Assembly: GCA_933822405.4 (NCBI GenBank)
Contig: CAKOGP040000924.1
Location: forward strand, 1-15,000
DNA length: 15,000 nt
Origin: Cylindrotheca closterium
Taxonomy: Eukaryota > Bacillariophyta > Bacillariophyceae > Bacillariales > Bacillariaceae
Direction: 5' to 3'
Shown here piece after piece: positions 1 to 8,153 of the stretch. Both the position numbers and the translations under genes were made by a program. The notes under the pieces were generated by a model. The model made no database searches and was not told where the DNA came from. It saw nothing but the letters and a program-made list of their open reading frames with translations. The stretch's first letter is position 1; each line of letters opens with the position of its first letter.

Positions 1-302
1 CTTGCGCTGGGGGATTGGGGGCCAACAGCTAGTAACAACTGTCAGCCCAAAAACATCATTGAAACTCTTTTAGGCCCAATTGGAGTCTGCGAAATCCAAA
101 GCGATTGAGAAGGATGAGCAATCGCGAAATTTCGATGATCGGAGAATCTCGAAATACACGTTTTTGCCACACGGTCCAGCTTACACCTCAGACTCCAAGA
201 CGAACACCAAGGAGACCAACGAGCTCGTGATTCATCCCTCCCGTGATTTGATTTCAACCCACCATCCAGACATCATTTCAAATCTTTAAAACTGCGAGAA
301 AG
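1..302. other. Left-edge intergenic and 5' flank
   Basis: No convincing gene is seen here. The open frames are short, and the one at 80-289 starts at TTG and has no recognisable domain. The final stretch is presumably promoter and 5' leader of the gene starting at 303. No TATA-like element or other regulatory motif could be assigned. Confidence 0.5.
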
Positions 303-1244
303 ATGGCATTCAGGAGGTTCACAATGGTTGCATTCGCTGCCTTTGTGGGTGTCAAGAGCTTTACAATAATGCCATGTTTGCAATATATGAATCGCCGATC
401 ATGTCGACCAACGTCGCCCCGGCTATTCGACACATCTTCTAACACCGATTCTAGTGATGATGCGCCATCCACGTCGAAGAAGGTGGAGTTTTGGCTCGAC
501 CTCCGCGAAACGGCCATACTTCCAACAGCTGCTCTAGAGTTTTTGCGAGAAAATTTATCTGACGATGACGAAGATTCACCTTGTCTGGAAATAGACATTG
601 ACCGGATTCTTGTGGCCACCAACAAGGCTCAAGCTTATCGAGAGATATCCGATGAGGATTTCATTCAACCTGCGCTCCTGTATGTTTCAAAGGACAATGA
701 CTCTGAACTTTGTTCAACCAAGGATGGAGTAACGGAATCTTTTGGCGAAATCGTTGCCATGAATGGGTCCGCTGGTGTTGAGAATCCATTAAAAGTTATC
801 CAGACTCTATCTTCTGGAAAATGGATAGTCCTCGTGCAGCGCTGCAATGAAAAGGACGTCGAGGAGTCAATGCTCAATACAGTTGGTGACTTTCTGGAAA
901 TCGCTAGCAACAGCATCTCTGGTTCTTGGCTTGCTGCGCTTACTTCCGATAGCCCCCTTGCATACCCTAGCAAAGATCTCGTTGTACCCCATTCTCAAGA
1001 GATGGGTGAGGGGACGAACGGAGCAGGAGTTGCGATCAAATGTTCTTCATCCACCTCCCTTATGCAGCTTGCTTCGTCCATAGAGTTTTCCGGTTCAGGA
1101 ATGTCAACGACTATGCTTGACAGCGGTATTTTAATTCAAGACGTCATGACGGATAAAAGGAATCTGCCAATTGCTCTGCTGCTTCCATTTGATGTTTCAA
1201 TATGGAGAGTCGCAAATACGCTATATGCGAATAGGACAGAGTAG
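303..1244 (+). CDS. Unrecognised protein with predicted plastid-targeting presequence
   Basis: This is a single open frame of 313 residues starting at ATG and ending at TAG. I do not recognise the family. Residues 1-19 form a short basic then hydrophobic segment ending in V-K-S. F20 follows, and then a stretch rich in Ser, Arg and Thr (about residues 28-58). That is the layout of diatom bipartite plastid signals (signal peptide, Phe at +1, transit peptide). From about residue 60 to 310 the protein alternates acidic loops with hydrophobic strands, such as the W-I-V-L-V-Q-R segment near residue 178 and a hydrophobic C-terminal segment near 290-300. No catalytic motif or internal membrane helix stands out. 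It is tail to tail with the folate gene, with only 21 bases between the stop codons. Plastid location is inferred; function is unknown. Confidence 0.75.
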   Translation: MAFRRFTMVAFAAFVGVKSFTIMPCLQYMNRRSCRPTSPRLFDTSSNTDSSDDAPSTSKKVEFWLDLRETAILPTAALEFLRENLSDDDEDSPCLEIDIDRILVATNKAQAYREISDEDFIQPALLYVSKDNDSELCSTKDGVTESFGEIVAMNGSAGVENPLKVIQTLSSGKWIVLVQRCNEKDVEESMLNTVGDFLEIASNSISGSWLAALTSDSPLAYPSKDLVVPHSQEMGEGTNGAGVAIKCSSSTSLMQLASSIEFSGSGMSTTMLDSGILIQDVMTDKRNLPIALLLPFDVSIWRVANTLYANRTE

Positions 1245-1265
1245 CTCTTTAATGTATGGTTAAAG

Positions 1266-2258
1266 TCATTTTGATTCGATCACCTCTTCTGGTAATACTA
1301 TGGTGTCCATCTTTTGATCGTGAGCCGAAACAGGGATCTGCCCCTCAACCAGTTGCGGTGCCAATGCTACAGCGACCAATGGCATTGACGCTTTGCCCAA
1401 GTTCATCCGAGCAATGAAACGATCGTAGTACCCTTTTCCTTGGCCTATCCTACCACCAAACCGGTCGAAACCAAGTCCTGGAACAATAAGGAGGTCAATA
1501 TCTCCTGGGCTTGCTGGTAAAATTGGCATGTCTGCTGGTGGCTCTGGGATCTTCCACTTGTTTTTTGGCCAGTGTTTATGAAATTCTACTTTTTCCTCTG
1601 GTTTCATGCTGTCGTCTAGAACTACTTTCAAAAGATCCATATCAGGCTTTTCAAAGTTCTTCCCAACCTGTGGCACATAGATGTCTTTTCCTTCCTTGAT
1701 TGCGTCCTTCAAAATCTCATCAGTATTGATTTCGCCAGAGGGCATTGACAAAAACAAGCCTATCGATTTCGCAGATTTGTAAATCGGAAGTGCAAAGACC
1801 CTGCGCCAAACTTGTGAGCTTTGAGTTGCGATCGAGTCTACATCGAGTGCCCGTGTCTTCGCACGAATTTTTTCCCTCAACAACATCTTCTGCTCAAGAA
1901 TATCGCTAGAATCAGCTTCAACATCGCCCATTGTACCTTTTGAAGCAAAAGTTGATGCTGTCGTTGAATATTGGCTGAAACGGCGGACGGTATGATGTCG
2001 TTCACAAGGATCAACGAATGCGTATGTTGCAGGCCCTTTGCCAGCTCTCCAGGTCAATAAGCTAGCCCGGAACAAAGCCAAGACTCGCTTCCTTTGAAAT
2101 ATCTTTGTCGGCAAGATTGCGTTGATCTTGTGGTGTCGCGATTCAACATCAAGTGCGTTGACGGTGGATGCACTTTGTTAGGATACTGCGGAGGCGAAAG
2201 GTGTACCAATCGAACGGTTCGAAAAGATCGTTTTTAAAATAGTAATACTATACGGCAT
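1266..2258 (-). CDS. MTHFS: 5-formyltetrahydrofolate cyclo-ligase (5,10-methenyl-THF synthetase)
   Basis: This enzyme converts 5-formyl-THF plus ATP to 5,10-methenyl-THF in one-carbon metabolism. Family signatures are clear: an N-terminal K-M-L-L-R-E-K-I-R helix, the L-S-M-P-S-G-E-I-N-T segment, the Gly-rich G-L-G-F-D-R-F-G-G-R-I-G-Q-G-K-G-Y-Y-D motif (about residues 233-251 of the spliced model) and a C-terminal H-D-Q-K-M-D segment. The core frame runs 1266-2114 but has no ATG before 1931, which alone would give 221 residues, a normal family length. I prefer a spliced model: ATG at 2258, exon 2258-2187, an 84-base GT-AG intron 2186-2103 removing an in-frame TAA, then exon 2102-1266 (302 residues). 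This keeps an Arg/Ser-rich stretch (R-R-F-S-Q-Y-S-T-T-A-S) that looks like a mitochondrial presequence. An acceptor giving a 60-base intron is also in frame. Identity is secure; the 5' end is not. Confidence 0.85.
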
Positions 2259-2546
2259 GGCGGATGTACGTTTCAAACTGGTACGCTAAATAGTGGGCTA
2301 ACTTTGCATCATCACTATTCATAATTTGTGGCTTATTCCATGCATCAAGAGTAGTATTTCTTCGACATAGGGACGATGTGAGATTCTATCGCTTCAAGAG
2401 TTCAGATAGCGGTGTTGGCTGTGCAGTTTTCTTCAGCCATACTGTCCACACATTGTTCTAGGTATCCCAGAACATCGCTGCAATCCGCGCTTTCTGCCCA
2501 TCGTTCATTACTCCTATGAAAGGAGAAATATCTAGTTGACATTACT
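2259..2546. other. Intergenic region between folate and aminotransferase genes
   Basis: Both flanking genes are on the minus strand, so this holds the 3' end of the aminotransferase transcript and the promoter of the folate gene. The sequence is somewhat AT-rich. An open frame at 2402-2692 (-) overlaps the aminotransferase coding end in another frame and starts at TTG, so I treat it as a shadow. No repeat or RNA gene was noticed. Confidence 0.5.
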
Positions 2547-3812
2547 TCACCTTCCCAGATGCTGCTGTATCCGACGCGTCGCCTCGTCCAAGTCTTCAGG
2601 ACTTCTGCAAGCTGCGAACCGCAAGTGTCTCGCAGCTTGTTTGGAAGCAATGGTTCCATAGAAGTTATCGCCAGGTACACAAGCGACGCCAACCTCTTTC
2701 AAGAGGTACATGGCCGCTTCCAAACAAGATTTTCCGTTCAGCTTTTCAACTTCAGTATAGTCTACAAACAGGTAATAGGCACCTTGCGGAGAGACGATGC
2801 CGAATCCAACAGAAGCAAGCACACCTTCAAGCTTTCGAACTCTCTCTTTATATTTTCTGCACAAACCTTGAAAGAACTCGTCTGGTAGAGTAAAGTAATG
2901 CATGGCAGCATATTGTACTGGGTGTGGGGACATAACAGTCATTTGGTCATGAATTCCTCTGTAGGTGTCGGAAACATGTGGCGGGTGGAGGCACCAACCA
3001 AGACGCCATCCGGTTGCAGAAGCTGACTTGCCTAATGAATTACATACCAACGTGCGGTCAGCAATCTCTGGGAACTCCTTCGGGATGACGTAATGTGAAG
3101 TTCCGTCGAAGCACATGTGCTCGTAGATTTCATCTGTGACAATGTAGACATCGTGCTTAAGACAAAGATCGACGATTGCTTTTAGTTCGTCACGAGAGAA
3201 GACTTTGCCAGTTGGATTATGTGGGGAATTGAGAAGAAGCATCTTTGCATCTTTAAGAGCTTCTTCCAATTCGTTGGCATCCAAAATCCATTCACTACCT
3301 GTTGCCTTCAGACTTACAAATACAGGTTGGAGGTAGAAGATCTTGCATTGATTGGGATAAAGCTCATGGAAGGGCTCGATGATGACACAATTGTCTCCTG
3401 GTCTTCCTAGCGTTCGCAATGCACTTGCAAACGCCTCTGTGGCACCGAGTGTAACTGTGATTTCGTCTGGTGAAACATCATATTGGTAGAATCGTTTGTA
3501 GTACTCCGATATGGCAGATCGCAAATCAGCTCTACCCATTGGCGGCGAGTACTGATTGATTTGATCTAGTTTTCCAGATGGACCGTTTTGAATCAGTTCA
3601 ACTAGCTCGTTTTGAAGTAGTTTCTTTTCCAACGAAGCGGACTCCAAAGGCATTCCGTTGAGAACGCCCCATGCAAGCTTGAGACGCATATCCCATGGGG
3701 GCGATTCGGATGGAACGCCCTGTGAAAGATTAAGCGCTTTGTACTCGTTTGCCAATCGAGTCATCAAGCGGATAGTAGATTCGCCTACACTATCATTGTT
3801 GGTAGACAACAT
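2547..3812 (-). CDS. Class I/II PLP-dependent aminotransferase (kynurenine/methionine aminotransferase-like)
   Basis: This is a fold-type I PLP aminotransferase, 421 residues from the ATG at 3812. Visible landmarks are N-L-S-Q-G-V-P near residue 28, the N-S-P-H-N-P-T-G-K motif (Asn ring contact near 199), D-E-I-Y-E (Asp227 and Tyr230) and S-L-G-K-S-A-S-A-T-G-W-R-L-G-W with Schiff-base Lys262. The Gln-Gly-Val-Pro N-terminal motif and the S-A-T-G-W-R-L-G-W tail point to the kynurenine-oxoglutarate/methionine (YbdL, KYAT) group rather than aspartate aminotransferase. Substrate cannot be fixed from sequence. An insertion of roughly 25-30 residues, rich in Leu, Glu and Lys, lies before Q-Y-S-P-P-M-G compared with typical members. 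No targeting signal is obvious. The frame is open upstream to 3869 without ATG; a 16-base first exon (3930-3915) and 76-base intron would join in frame, giving 435 residues. Confidence 0.85.
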   Translation of the reverse strand: MLSTNNDSVGESTIRLMTRLANEYKALNLSQGVPSESPPWDMRLKLAWGVLNGMPLESASLEKKLLQNELVELIQNGPSGKLDQINQYSPPMGRADLRSAISEYYKRFYQYDVSPDEITVTLGATEAFASALRTLGRPGDNCVIIEPFHELYPNQCKIFYLQPVFVSLKATGSEWILDANELEEALKDAKMLLLNSPHNPTGKVFSRDELKAIVDLCLKHDVYIVTDEIYEHMCFDGTSHYVIPKEFPEIADRTLVCNSLGKSASATGWRLGWCLHPPHVSDTYRGIHDQMTVMSPHPVQYAAMHYFTLPDEFFQGLCRKYKERVRKLEGVLASVGFGIVSPQGAYYLFVDYTEVEKLNGKSCLEAAMYLLKEVGVACVPGDNFYGTIASKQAARHLRFAACRSPEDLDEATRRIQQHLGR

Positions 3813-3930
3813 GACTTGAGCCAGAAATATATTTTGTCCTGTTGTGTGTTTTTTTTTAAACAGTGGCAAAGATTCGACTATTTCTGTACGTTTAAGTTAG
3901 TGTAGTCCCGGTACCTGGTTTGGTACGCAT

Positions 3931-4266
3931 CCTAAGAATACTGTGCCTGTTCTCCAAAAGGCTTATGCGGTAAAGTTGCGATTGAAAATCGTAAAGAAAA
4001 CATGTCTATGTTATTAAAATCAGAGTCGTTTCTTCATCCTCAATGGCGGTGGCCGAAGGGTTCTTGGTGGCTCTTTTGGCCTTCTTCTTGTTCTTGGTTT
4101 CCTCTTTCCTTTTCAGCTACCGCCTTGGTAGTTGTATCAGCCCTTTCATCTCTGCCTCGTACTGAAGTCGTTGACGAAGACCACAAAGGCGGAGGAGGGT
4201 ACATTGCTATCACCGGAGCGTACTTTGTTGTTTCCATCCCTCGCCATCCTCCAATTTGCTTGTGGC
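3931..4266. other. Intergenic region with Lys-rich minus-strand segment
   Basis: This is the gap between the HMG-box gene (stop at 4267-4269) and the aminotransferase; both are on the minus strand. No independent gene is convincing. On the minus strand, 4116-4006 can be read as a short Lys-rich then acidic peptide containing K-K-K-A-K-R-A-T-K-N-P, resembling the start of each HMG repeat upstream. It may be 3' UTR, an alternative last exon or a decayed repeat fragment. Confidence 0.4.
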
Positions 4267-7200
4267 TTATTCCTCGTTGTTTGACGTATCAGTTGTCTTA
4301 GACCTTCTGCGCTTTTTCACCTTCTTCTTGGATCCCTTTTTGCCTTTCTTTGATGAACTTGGAGTTTCACCGTCGTCAGTCTTCTTAGTATCCACAGGCT
4401 CAGCATCAAAATCCATGCTGTCCACAAGGTCTTGTTCAGGCTTATACTCGCTTGCCCGCTTCGTTGCTGCGTTTTTTTTTACTCGAACCTTGCTGCTTGA
4501 CTTCGTGACATTGGCATCATAAGCTTCCTTCGCTGAAGCATAGCGATCGTGGTCAGCTTTTGCTTTTCTATCGTACTTCTTCTTGCCGTCGCCATCGAGT
4601 TCCCTCCACATAGCCCCCAGCATCTTGGTGATTTCGGTACTCTTAGCCTCCGGGTTCTCGGCAGCAACTTTGGGACGCATCTCCTTGGAAAAGTAAAAGA
4701 AGGCACTAATGGGTCGCTTGGGAGCGTTTGGATCCTTCTTGGCCCTTTTAGCCTTCTTCTTTACAATCACCTCGGTGCCAGCGCCCTTCTTTGTGCTCCC
4801 ACCAACAGAGGAATCCTCGACCTCTTCATCATCAGTTTCATTGGTTTCCATTGGCTCCGCGTCATCATCAGAGTCTGCGTTCCCCTCTTCTGCTTCCTTG
4901 GCGACCTTGGCATCATAAGTTTCCTTCGCTGAAGCATAGCGATCGTGGTCGGCTTTTGCTTTTCTATCGTACTTCTTCTTGCCGTCGCCATCGAGTTCCC
5001 TCCACATAGCCCCCAGCATCTTGGTGATTTCGGTACTCTTAGCCTCCGGGTTCTCGGCAGCAACTTTGGGACGCATCTCCTTGGAAAAGTAAAAGAAGGC
5101 ACTAATGGGTCGCTTGGGAGCGTTTGGATCCTTCTTGGCCCTTTTAGCCTTCTTCTTTACAATCACCTCGGTGCCAGCGCCCTTCTTTGTGCTCCCACCA
5201 ACAGAGGAATCCTCGACCTCTTCATCATCAGTTTCATTGGTTTCCATTGGCTCCGCGTCATCATCAGAGTCTGCGTTCCCCTCTTCTGCTTCCTTGGCGA
5301 CCTTGGCATCATAAGTTTCCTTCGCTGAAGCATAGCGATCGTGGTCGGCTTTTGCTTTTCTATCGTACTTCTTCTTGCCGTCGCCATCGAGTTCCCTCCA
5401 CATAGCCCCCAGCATCTTGGTGATTTCGGTACTCTTAGCCTCCGGGTTCTCGGCAGCAACTTTGGGACGCATCTCCTTGGAAAAGTAAAAGAAGGCACTA
5501 ATGGGTCGCTTGGGAGCGTTTGGATCCTTCTTGGCCCTTTTAGCCTTCTTCTTTACAATCACCTCGGTGCCAGCGCCCTTCTTTGTGCTCCCACCAACAG
5601 AGGAATCCTCGACCTCTTCATCATCAGTTTCATTGGTTTCCATTGGCTCCGCGTCATCATCAGAGTCTGCGTTCCCCTCTTCTGCTTCCTTGGCGACCTT
5701 GGCATCATAAGTTTCCTTCGCTGAAGCATAGCGATCGTGGTCAGCTTTTGCTTTTCTATCGTACTTCTTCTTGCCGTCGCCATCGAGTTCCCTCCACATA
5801 GCCCCCAGCATCTTGGTGATTTCGGTACTCTTAGCCTCCGGGTTCTCGGCAGCAACTTTGGGACGCATCTCCTTGGAAAAGTAAAAGAAGGCACTAATGG
5901 GTCGCTTGGGAGCGTTTGGATCCTTCTTGGCCCTTTTAGCCTTCTTCTTTACAATCACCTCGGTGCCAGCGCCCTTCTTTGTGCTCCCACCAACAGAGGA
6001 ATCCTCGACCTCTTCATCATCAGTTTCATTGGTTTCCATTGGCTCCGCGTCATCATCAGAGTCTGCGTTCCCCTCTTCTGCTTCCTTGGCGACCTTGGCA
6101 TCATAAGTTTCCTTCGCTGAAGCATAGCGATCGTGGTCGGCTTTTGCTTTTCTATCGTACTTCTTCTTGCCGTCGCCATCGAGTTCCCTCCACATAGCCC
6201 CCAGCATCTTGGTGATTTCGGTACTCTTAGCCTCCGGGTTCTCGGCAGCAACTTTGGGACGCATCTCCTTGGAAAAGTAAAAGAAGGCACTAATGGGTCG
6301 CTTGGGAGCGTTTGGATCCTTCTTGGCCCTTTTAGCCTTCTTCTTTACAATCACCTCGGTGCCAGCGCCCTTCTTTGTGCTCCCACCAACAGAGGAATCC
6401 TCGACCTCTTCATCATCAGTTTCATTGGTTTCCATTGGCTCCGCGTCATCATCAGAGTCTGCGTTCCCCTCTTCTGCTTCCTTGGCGACCTTGGCATCAT
6501 AAGTTTCCTTCGCTGAAGCATAGCGATCGTGGTCGGCTTTTGCCTTTTTATCGTATTTCTTCTTGTCGTCGCCATCGAGTTCCCTCCACATCGCCCCCAG
6601 CATCTTGGTGATTTCGGTACTCTTAGCCTCCGGGTTCTCGGCAGCAACTTTGGGACGCATCTCCTTGGAAAAGTAAAAGAAGGCACTAATGGGTCGCTTG
6701 GGGGCGTTTGGGTCCTTTTTGGCCCTCTTGTTTCTCTTGACAGTTTCGCCTTCAAAAGCCTCGGTGTCAGCAGCCTTCCTCTTTTTCCCATTTGCACTTG
6801 TCTTTTCCGACAATGTCTTGGTCTTTTCACCATCCTTCAGTCCAGCTTCCTTTTCTTTGCCCATTTCACACCCGTTGGTTGGCGTTGTCTTCTTCACTGT
6901 GGGTACCTTTTCGGCCTGTTCCCCAGAGGCTTTCTTGCTATCTTTTGCTTCCTTATTTTTGCTCCCCGGCGGGGGATTAAGGTTCGCCTTTGGCGATGAT
7001 GCCTTCTTGGCTACAGCTTTCTTCGTAGATGCCGCTGCAGTCGTCCTCGTTGCTTTAGTCGGTGACTTTTCGATAGCTTTCTTTGTAGCCTTCTCCGTAG
7101 TCTTTGATGTGGGATGAATCAGACGTGTCTGAATGGTGTCATGTCCTTTGGTCCCAACAATTCCCCAGGGTGTACCAGCATCAATCTTCACAATTGCGAC

Positions 7201-7791
7201 TTCCTCATGTCGACTTGGAATAAGATCATACAGAGAATCTGATGGCTGCATCATTCCAAGTTTAGATTCCAATCCGATCCTGTAGATGAAGTGTTTGGCA
7301 TCCTCTGTGTGGATGTCTTCGTTCGTATTAGCGATTCTGATACACTGGCTGCAGCCTAAGCTCAAGTCGATGAAGACCTTAGACCTACTGGATCCCCCAC
7401 CCAGAGATAGTAATTCAGTAAAGTAGCAGTCTGGCGCGGACACAATAAAGTTGTAAAGAAACTGTTCAGATGATGTAGAGTCAGTAGAGTCAGTAGAGTC
7501 ACTTTCTTTCACAGAACACAAGATTTTTTCGTCAATTGCTGTAGACAACTTCCAAACCACGGTGACTGTCTTAGTTTCCTTCTTTTCTCGTGGAGCTGGC
7601 TGAAAAGTCATATAGGGAGTCGACGATTCCCCGCCTCCCTGTGTCCTGCACTGGGTTCTGTTGGGGGGTGAGAACAAATATGGCATGCAAGCCCACGTTG
7701 GTGGTTGCTCCTCTGCATTGCTGCCTTGGTCAGATGATGATTGATCCTGCGCCTCAGAAGCGCATTTCTTGGCTTTTGATTTCCTTGGCAT
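4267..7791 (-). CDS. Six-HMG-box tandem repeat nuclear protein
   Basis: A single open frame of 1174 residues starts at ATG 7791. Residues about 1-230 form an unrecognised domain with a Ser/Thr/Asp run, a Cys-Ser-Gln-Cys segment and mixed strands. Residues about 230-350 are a Lys/Ala/Thr-rich linker recalling histone H1 tails. Six HMG boxes then begin near residues 358, 490, 622, 754, 886 and 1018. Each has the family pattern: D-P-N-A-P-K-R-P, S-A-F-F-Y-F, N-P near the middle, I-T-K-M-L-G-A-M-W, and Y-D-x-K-A-x-x-D-x-x-R-Y. Acidic Asp/Glu linkers and basic K-K-K-A-K-R-A-K-K patches separate them. The C-terminus is strongly basic (K-K-V-K-K-R-R-R-S-K), a likely nuclear localisation signal. HMG-box proteins of this non-sequence-specific type bend or bridge DNA in chromatin; that role is inferred. 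Box 1 differs from the rest (G-D-D-K-K-K-Y-D-K-K against G-D-G-K-K-K-Y-D-R-K). The number of boxes is unusually high. Confidence 0.9.
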   Translation of the reverse strand: MPRKSKAKKCASEAQDQSSSDQGSNAEEQPPTWACMPYLFSPPNRTQCRTQGGGESSTPYMTFQPAPREKKETKTVTVVWKLSTAIDEKILCSVKESDSTDSTDSTSSEQFLYNFIVSAPDCYFTELLSLGGGSSRSKVFIDLSLGCSQCIRIANTNEDIHTEDAKHFIYRIGLESKLGMMQPSDSLYDLIPSRHEEVAIVKIDAGTPWGIVGTKGHDTIQTRLIHPTSKTTEKATKKAIEKSPTKATRTTAAASTKKAVAKKASSPKANLNPPPGSKNKEAKDSKKASGEQAEKVPTVKKTTPTNGCEMGKEKEAGLKDGEKTKTLSEKTSANGKKRKAADTEAFEGETVKRNKRAKKDPNAPKRPISAFFYFSKEMRPKVAAENPEAKSTEITKMLGAMWRELDGDDKKKYDKKAKADHDRYASAKETYDAKVAKEAEEGNADSDDDAEPMETNETDDEEVEDSSVGGSTKKGAGTEVIVKKKAKRAKKDPNAPKRPISAFFYFSKEMRPKVAAENPEAKSTEITKMLGAMWRELDGDGKKKYDRKAKADHDRYASAKETYDAKVAKEAEEGNADSDDDAEPMETNETDDEEVEDSSVGGSTKKGAGTEVIVKKKAKRAKKDPNAPKRPISAFFYFSKEMRPKVAAENPEAKSTEITKMLGAMWRELDGDGKKKYDRKAKADHDRYASAKETYDAKVAKEAEEGNADSDDDAEPMETNETDDEEVEDSSVGGSTKKGAGTEVIVKKKAKRAKKDPNAPKRPISAFFYFSKEMRPKVAAENPEAKSTEITKMLGAMWRELDGDGKKKYDRKAKADHDRYASAKETYDAKVAKEAEEGNADSDDDAEPMETNETDDEEVEDSSVGGSTKKGAGTEVIVKKKAKRAKKDPNAPKRPISAFFYFSKEMRPKVAAENPEAKSTEITKMLGAMWRELDGDGKKKYDRKAKADHDRYASAKETYDAKVAKEAEEGNADSDDDAEPMETNETDDEEVEDSSVGGSTKKGAGTEVIVKKKAKRAKKDPNAPKRPISAFFYFSKEMRPKVAAENPEAKSTEITKMLGAMWRELDGDGKKKYDRKAKADHDRYASAKEAYDANVTKSSSKVRVKKNAATKRASEYKPEQDLVDSMDFDAEPVDTKKTDDGETPSSSKKGKKGSKKKVKKRRRSKTTDTSNNEE
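4497..6738. repeat. 396-base tandem repeat encoding HMG box plus acidic linker
   Basis: A 396-base unit (132 codons) recurs in register at 4531, 4927, 5323, 5719, 6115 and 6511, giving six HMG boxes and five intervening acidic linkers. By eye the four units from 4927 to 6510 are almost letter-for-letter identical. The only difference I found within them is A or G at the position equivalent to 4951, and it is synonymous. The two outer copies diverge: the one near 6511-6738 carries scattered changes, and the one near 4497-4530 changes Thr to Ala and then leaves the repeat. Homology fades at both edges, so the borders are approximate. Near-identity at silent sites implies recent amplification or ongoing homogenisation. 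Confidence 0.95.
7475..7501. repeat. Three tandem 9-base units within the HMG gene
   Basis: The 9-base unit GTAGAGTCA occurs three times head to tail at 7475, 7484 and 7493. On the coding (minus) strand it encodes the repeating Asp-Ser-Thr tract of the N-terminal domain, so it is a small in-frame coding microsatellite. Confidence 0.85.
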
Positions 7792-8153
7792 CTCCTATCA
7801 ATTAATCTGTCAACGGTGAAAAAAAGTATCCACTCCAACCGCACAACTGCTTTCTGGCGTTTTTGGATTTTGATTTGCGTTGCTTGTGGTACACGTTCTA
7901 CAGTGACATTTCGTAGAAAATGGAAAGCAAGCAAGAATCATCTCAAGCTCTCTGGTAACTGTTGCTCTTCGTACATAGGACTGACACCGTGTTGACTCGA
8001 ATGACTAGCTCGACTAACTCGACTAACCCATTGATAACCTGACAAGAAGGGGAGAGTAAATAGAACGGTACTAACATTTTTCCCGTAGTTTTCTTACAGC
8101 TACGATGAAAAAATTACCCGAGGTCCACAATGGATAGACGATAATAGACTATT
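7792..8153. other. Intergenic region with HMG-gene promoter side
   Basis: This is the gap of about 360 bases between the 3' end of the glycosyltransferase fusion gene and the 5' end of the HMG gene, both on the minus strand. It should hold the HMG promoter and leader. A perfect tandem pair CTCGACTAA lies at 8009-8017 and 8018-8026, with a related copy just left of it. No gene or RNA was recognised. Confidence 0.5.
8009..8026. repeat. Tandem 9-base pair CTCGACTAA upstream of HMG gene
   Basis: Two perfect adjacent copies of CTCGACTAA are present, preceded by a looser relative (GACTAGCT at 8003-8010). They lie about 220 bases upstream of the HMG-gene ATG. This could be a regulatory site or simple slippage; nothing distinguishes the two. 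Confidence 0.6.

Noticed and set aside
80..289. 69-codon plus-strand frame near the left edge
   Set aside because: It starts at TTG, has unspecific composition and lies where the promoter and leader of the next gene should be.
2402..2692. 96-codon minus-strand frame overlapping the aminotransferase end
   Set aside because: It starts at TTG, overlaps the conserved C-terminal coding region in another frame and has no recognisable domain.
4002..4301. 99-codon plus-strand Trp/Ser/Phe-rich frame
   Set aside because: It overlaps the 3' end of the HMG gene on the opposite strand and looks like the complement of Lys/Glu-rich codons.
4497..6738. CRISPR array or satellite DNA as explanation for the repeats
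   Set aside because: The unit is 396 bases with no short spacer pattern, keeps a single open frame throughout and encodes a known DNA-binding fold.
4479..6833. Recurring minus-strand frames rich in Arg and Pro within the HMG repeat
   Set aside because: These are frame-shifted readings of the HMG boxes on the same strand, repeated by the array. The HMG frame is continuous and matches a known family.
4549..6999. Recurring plus-strand frames of 69-156 codons inside the HMG repeat
   Set aside because: They recur because the 396-base unit is divisible by three, so every antisense frame stays open. They mirror Lys/Asp/Glu codons as hydrophobic residues and show no independent coding signal.
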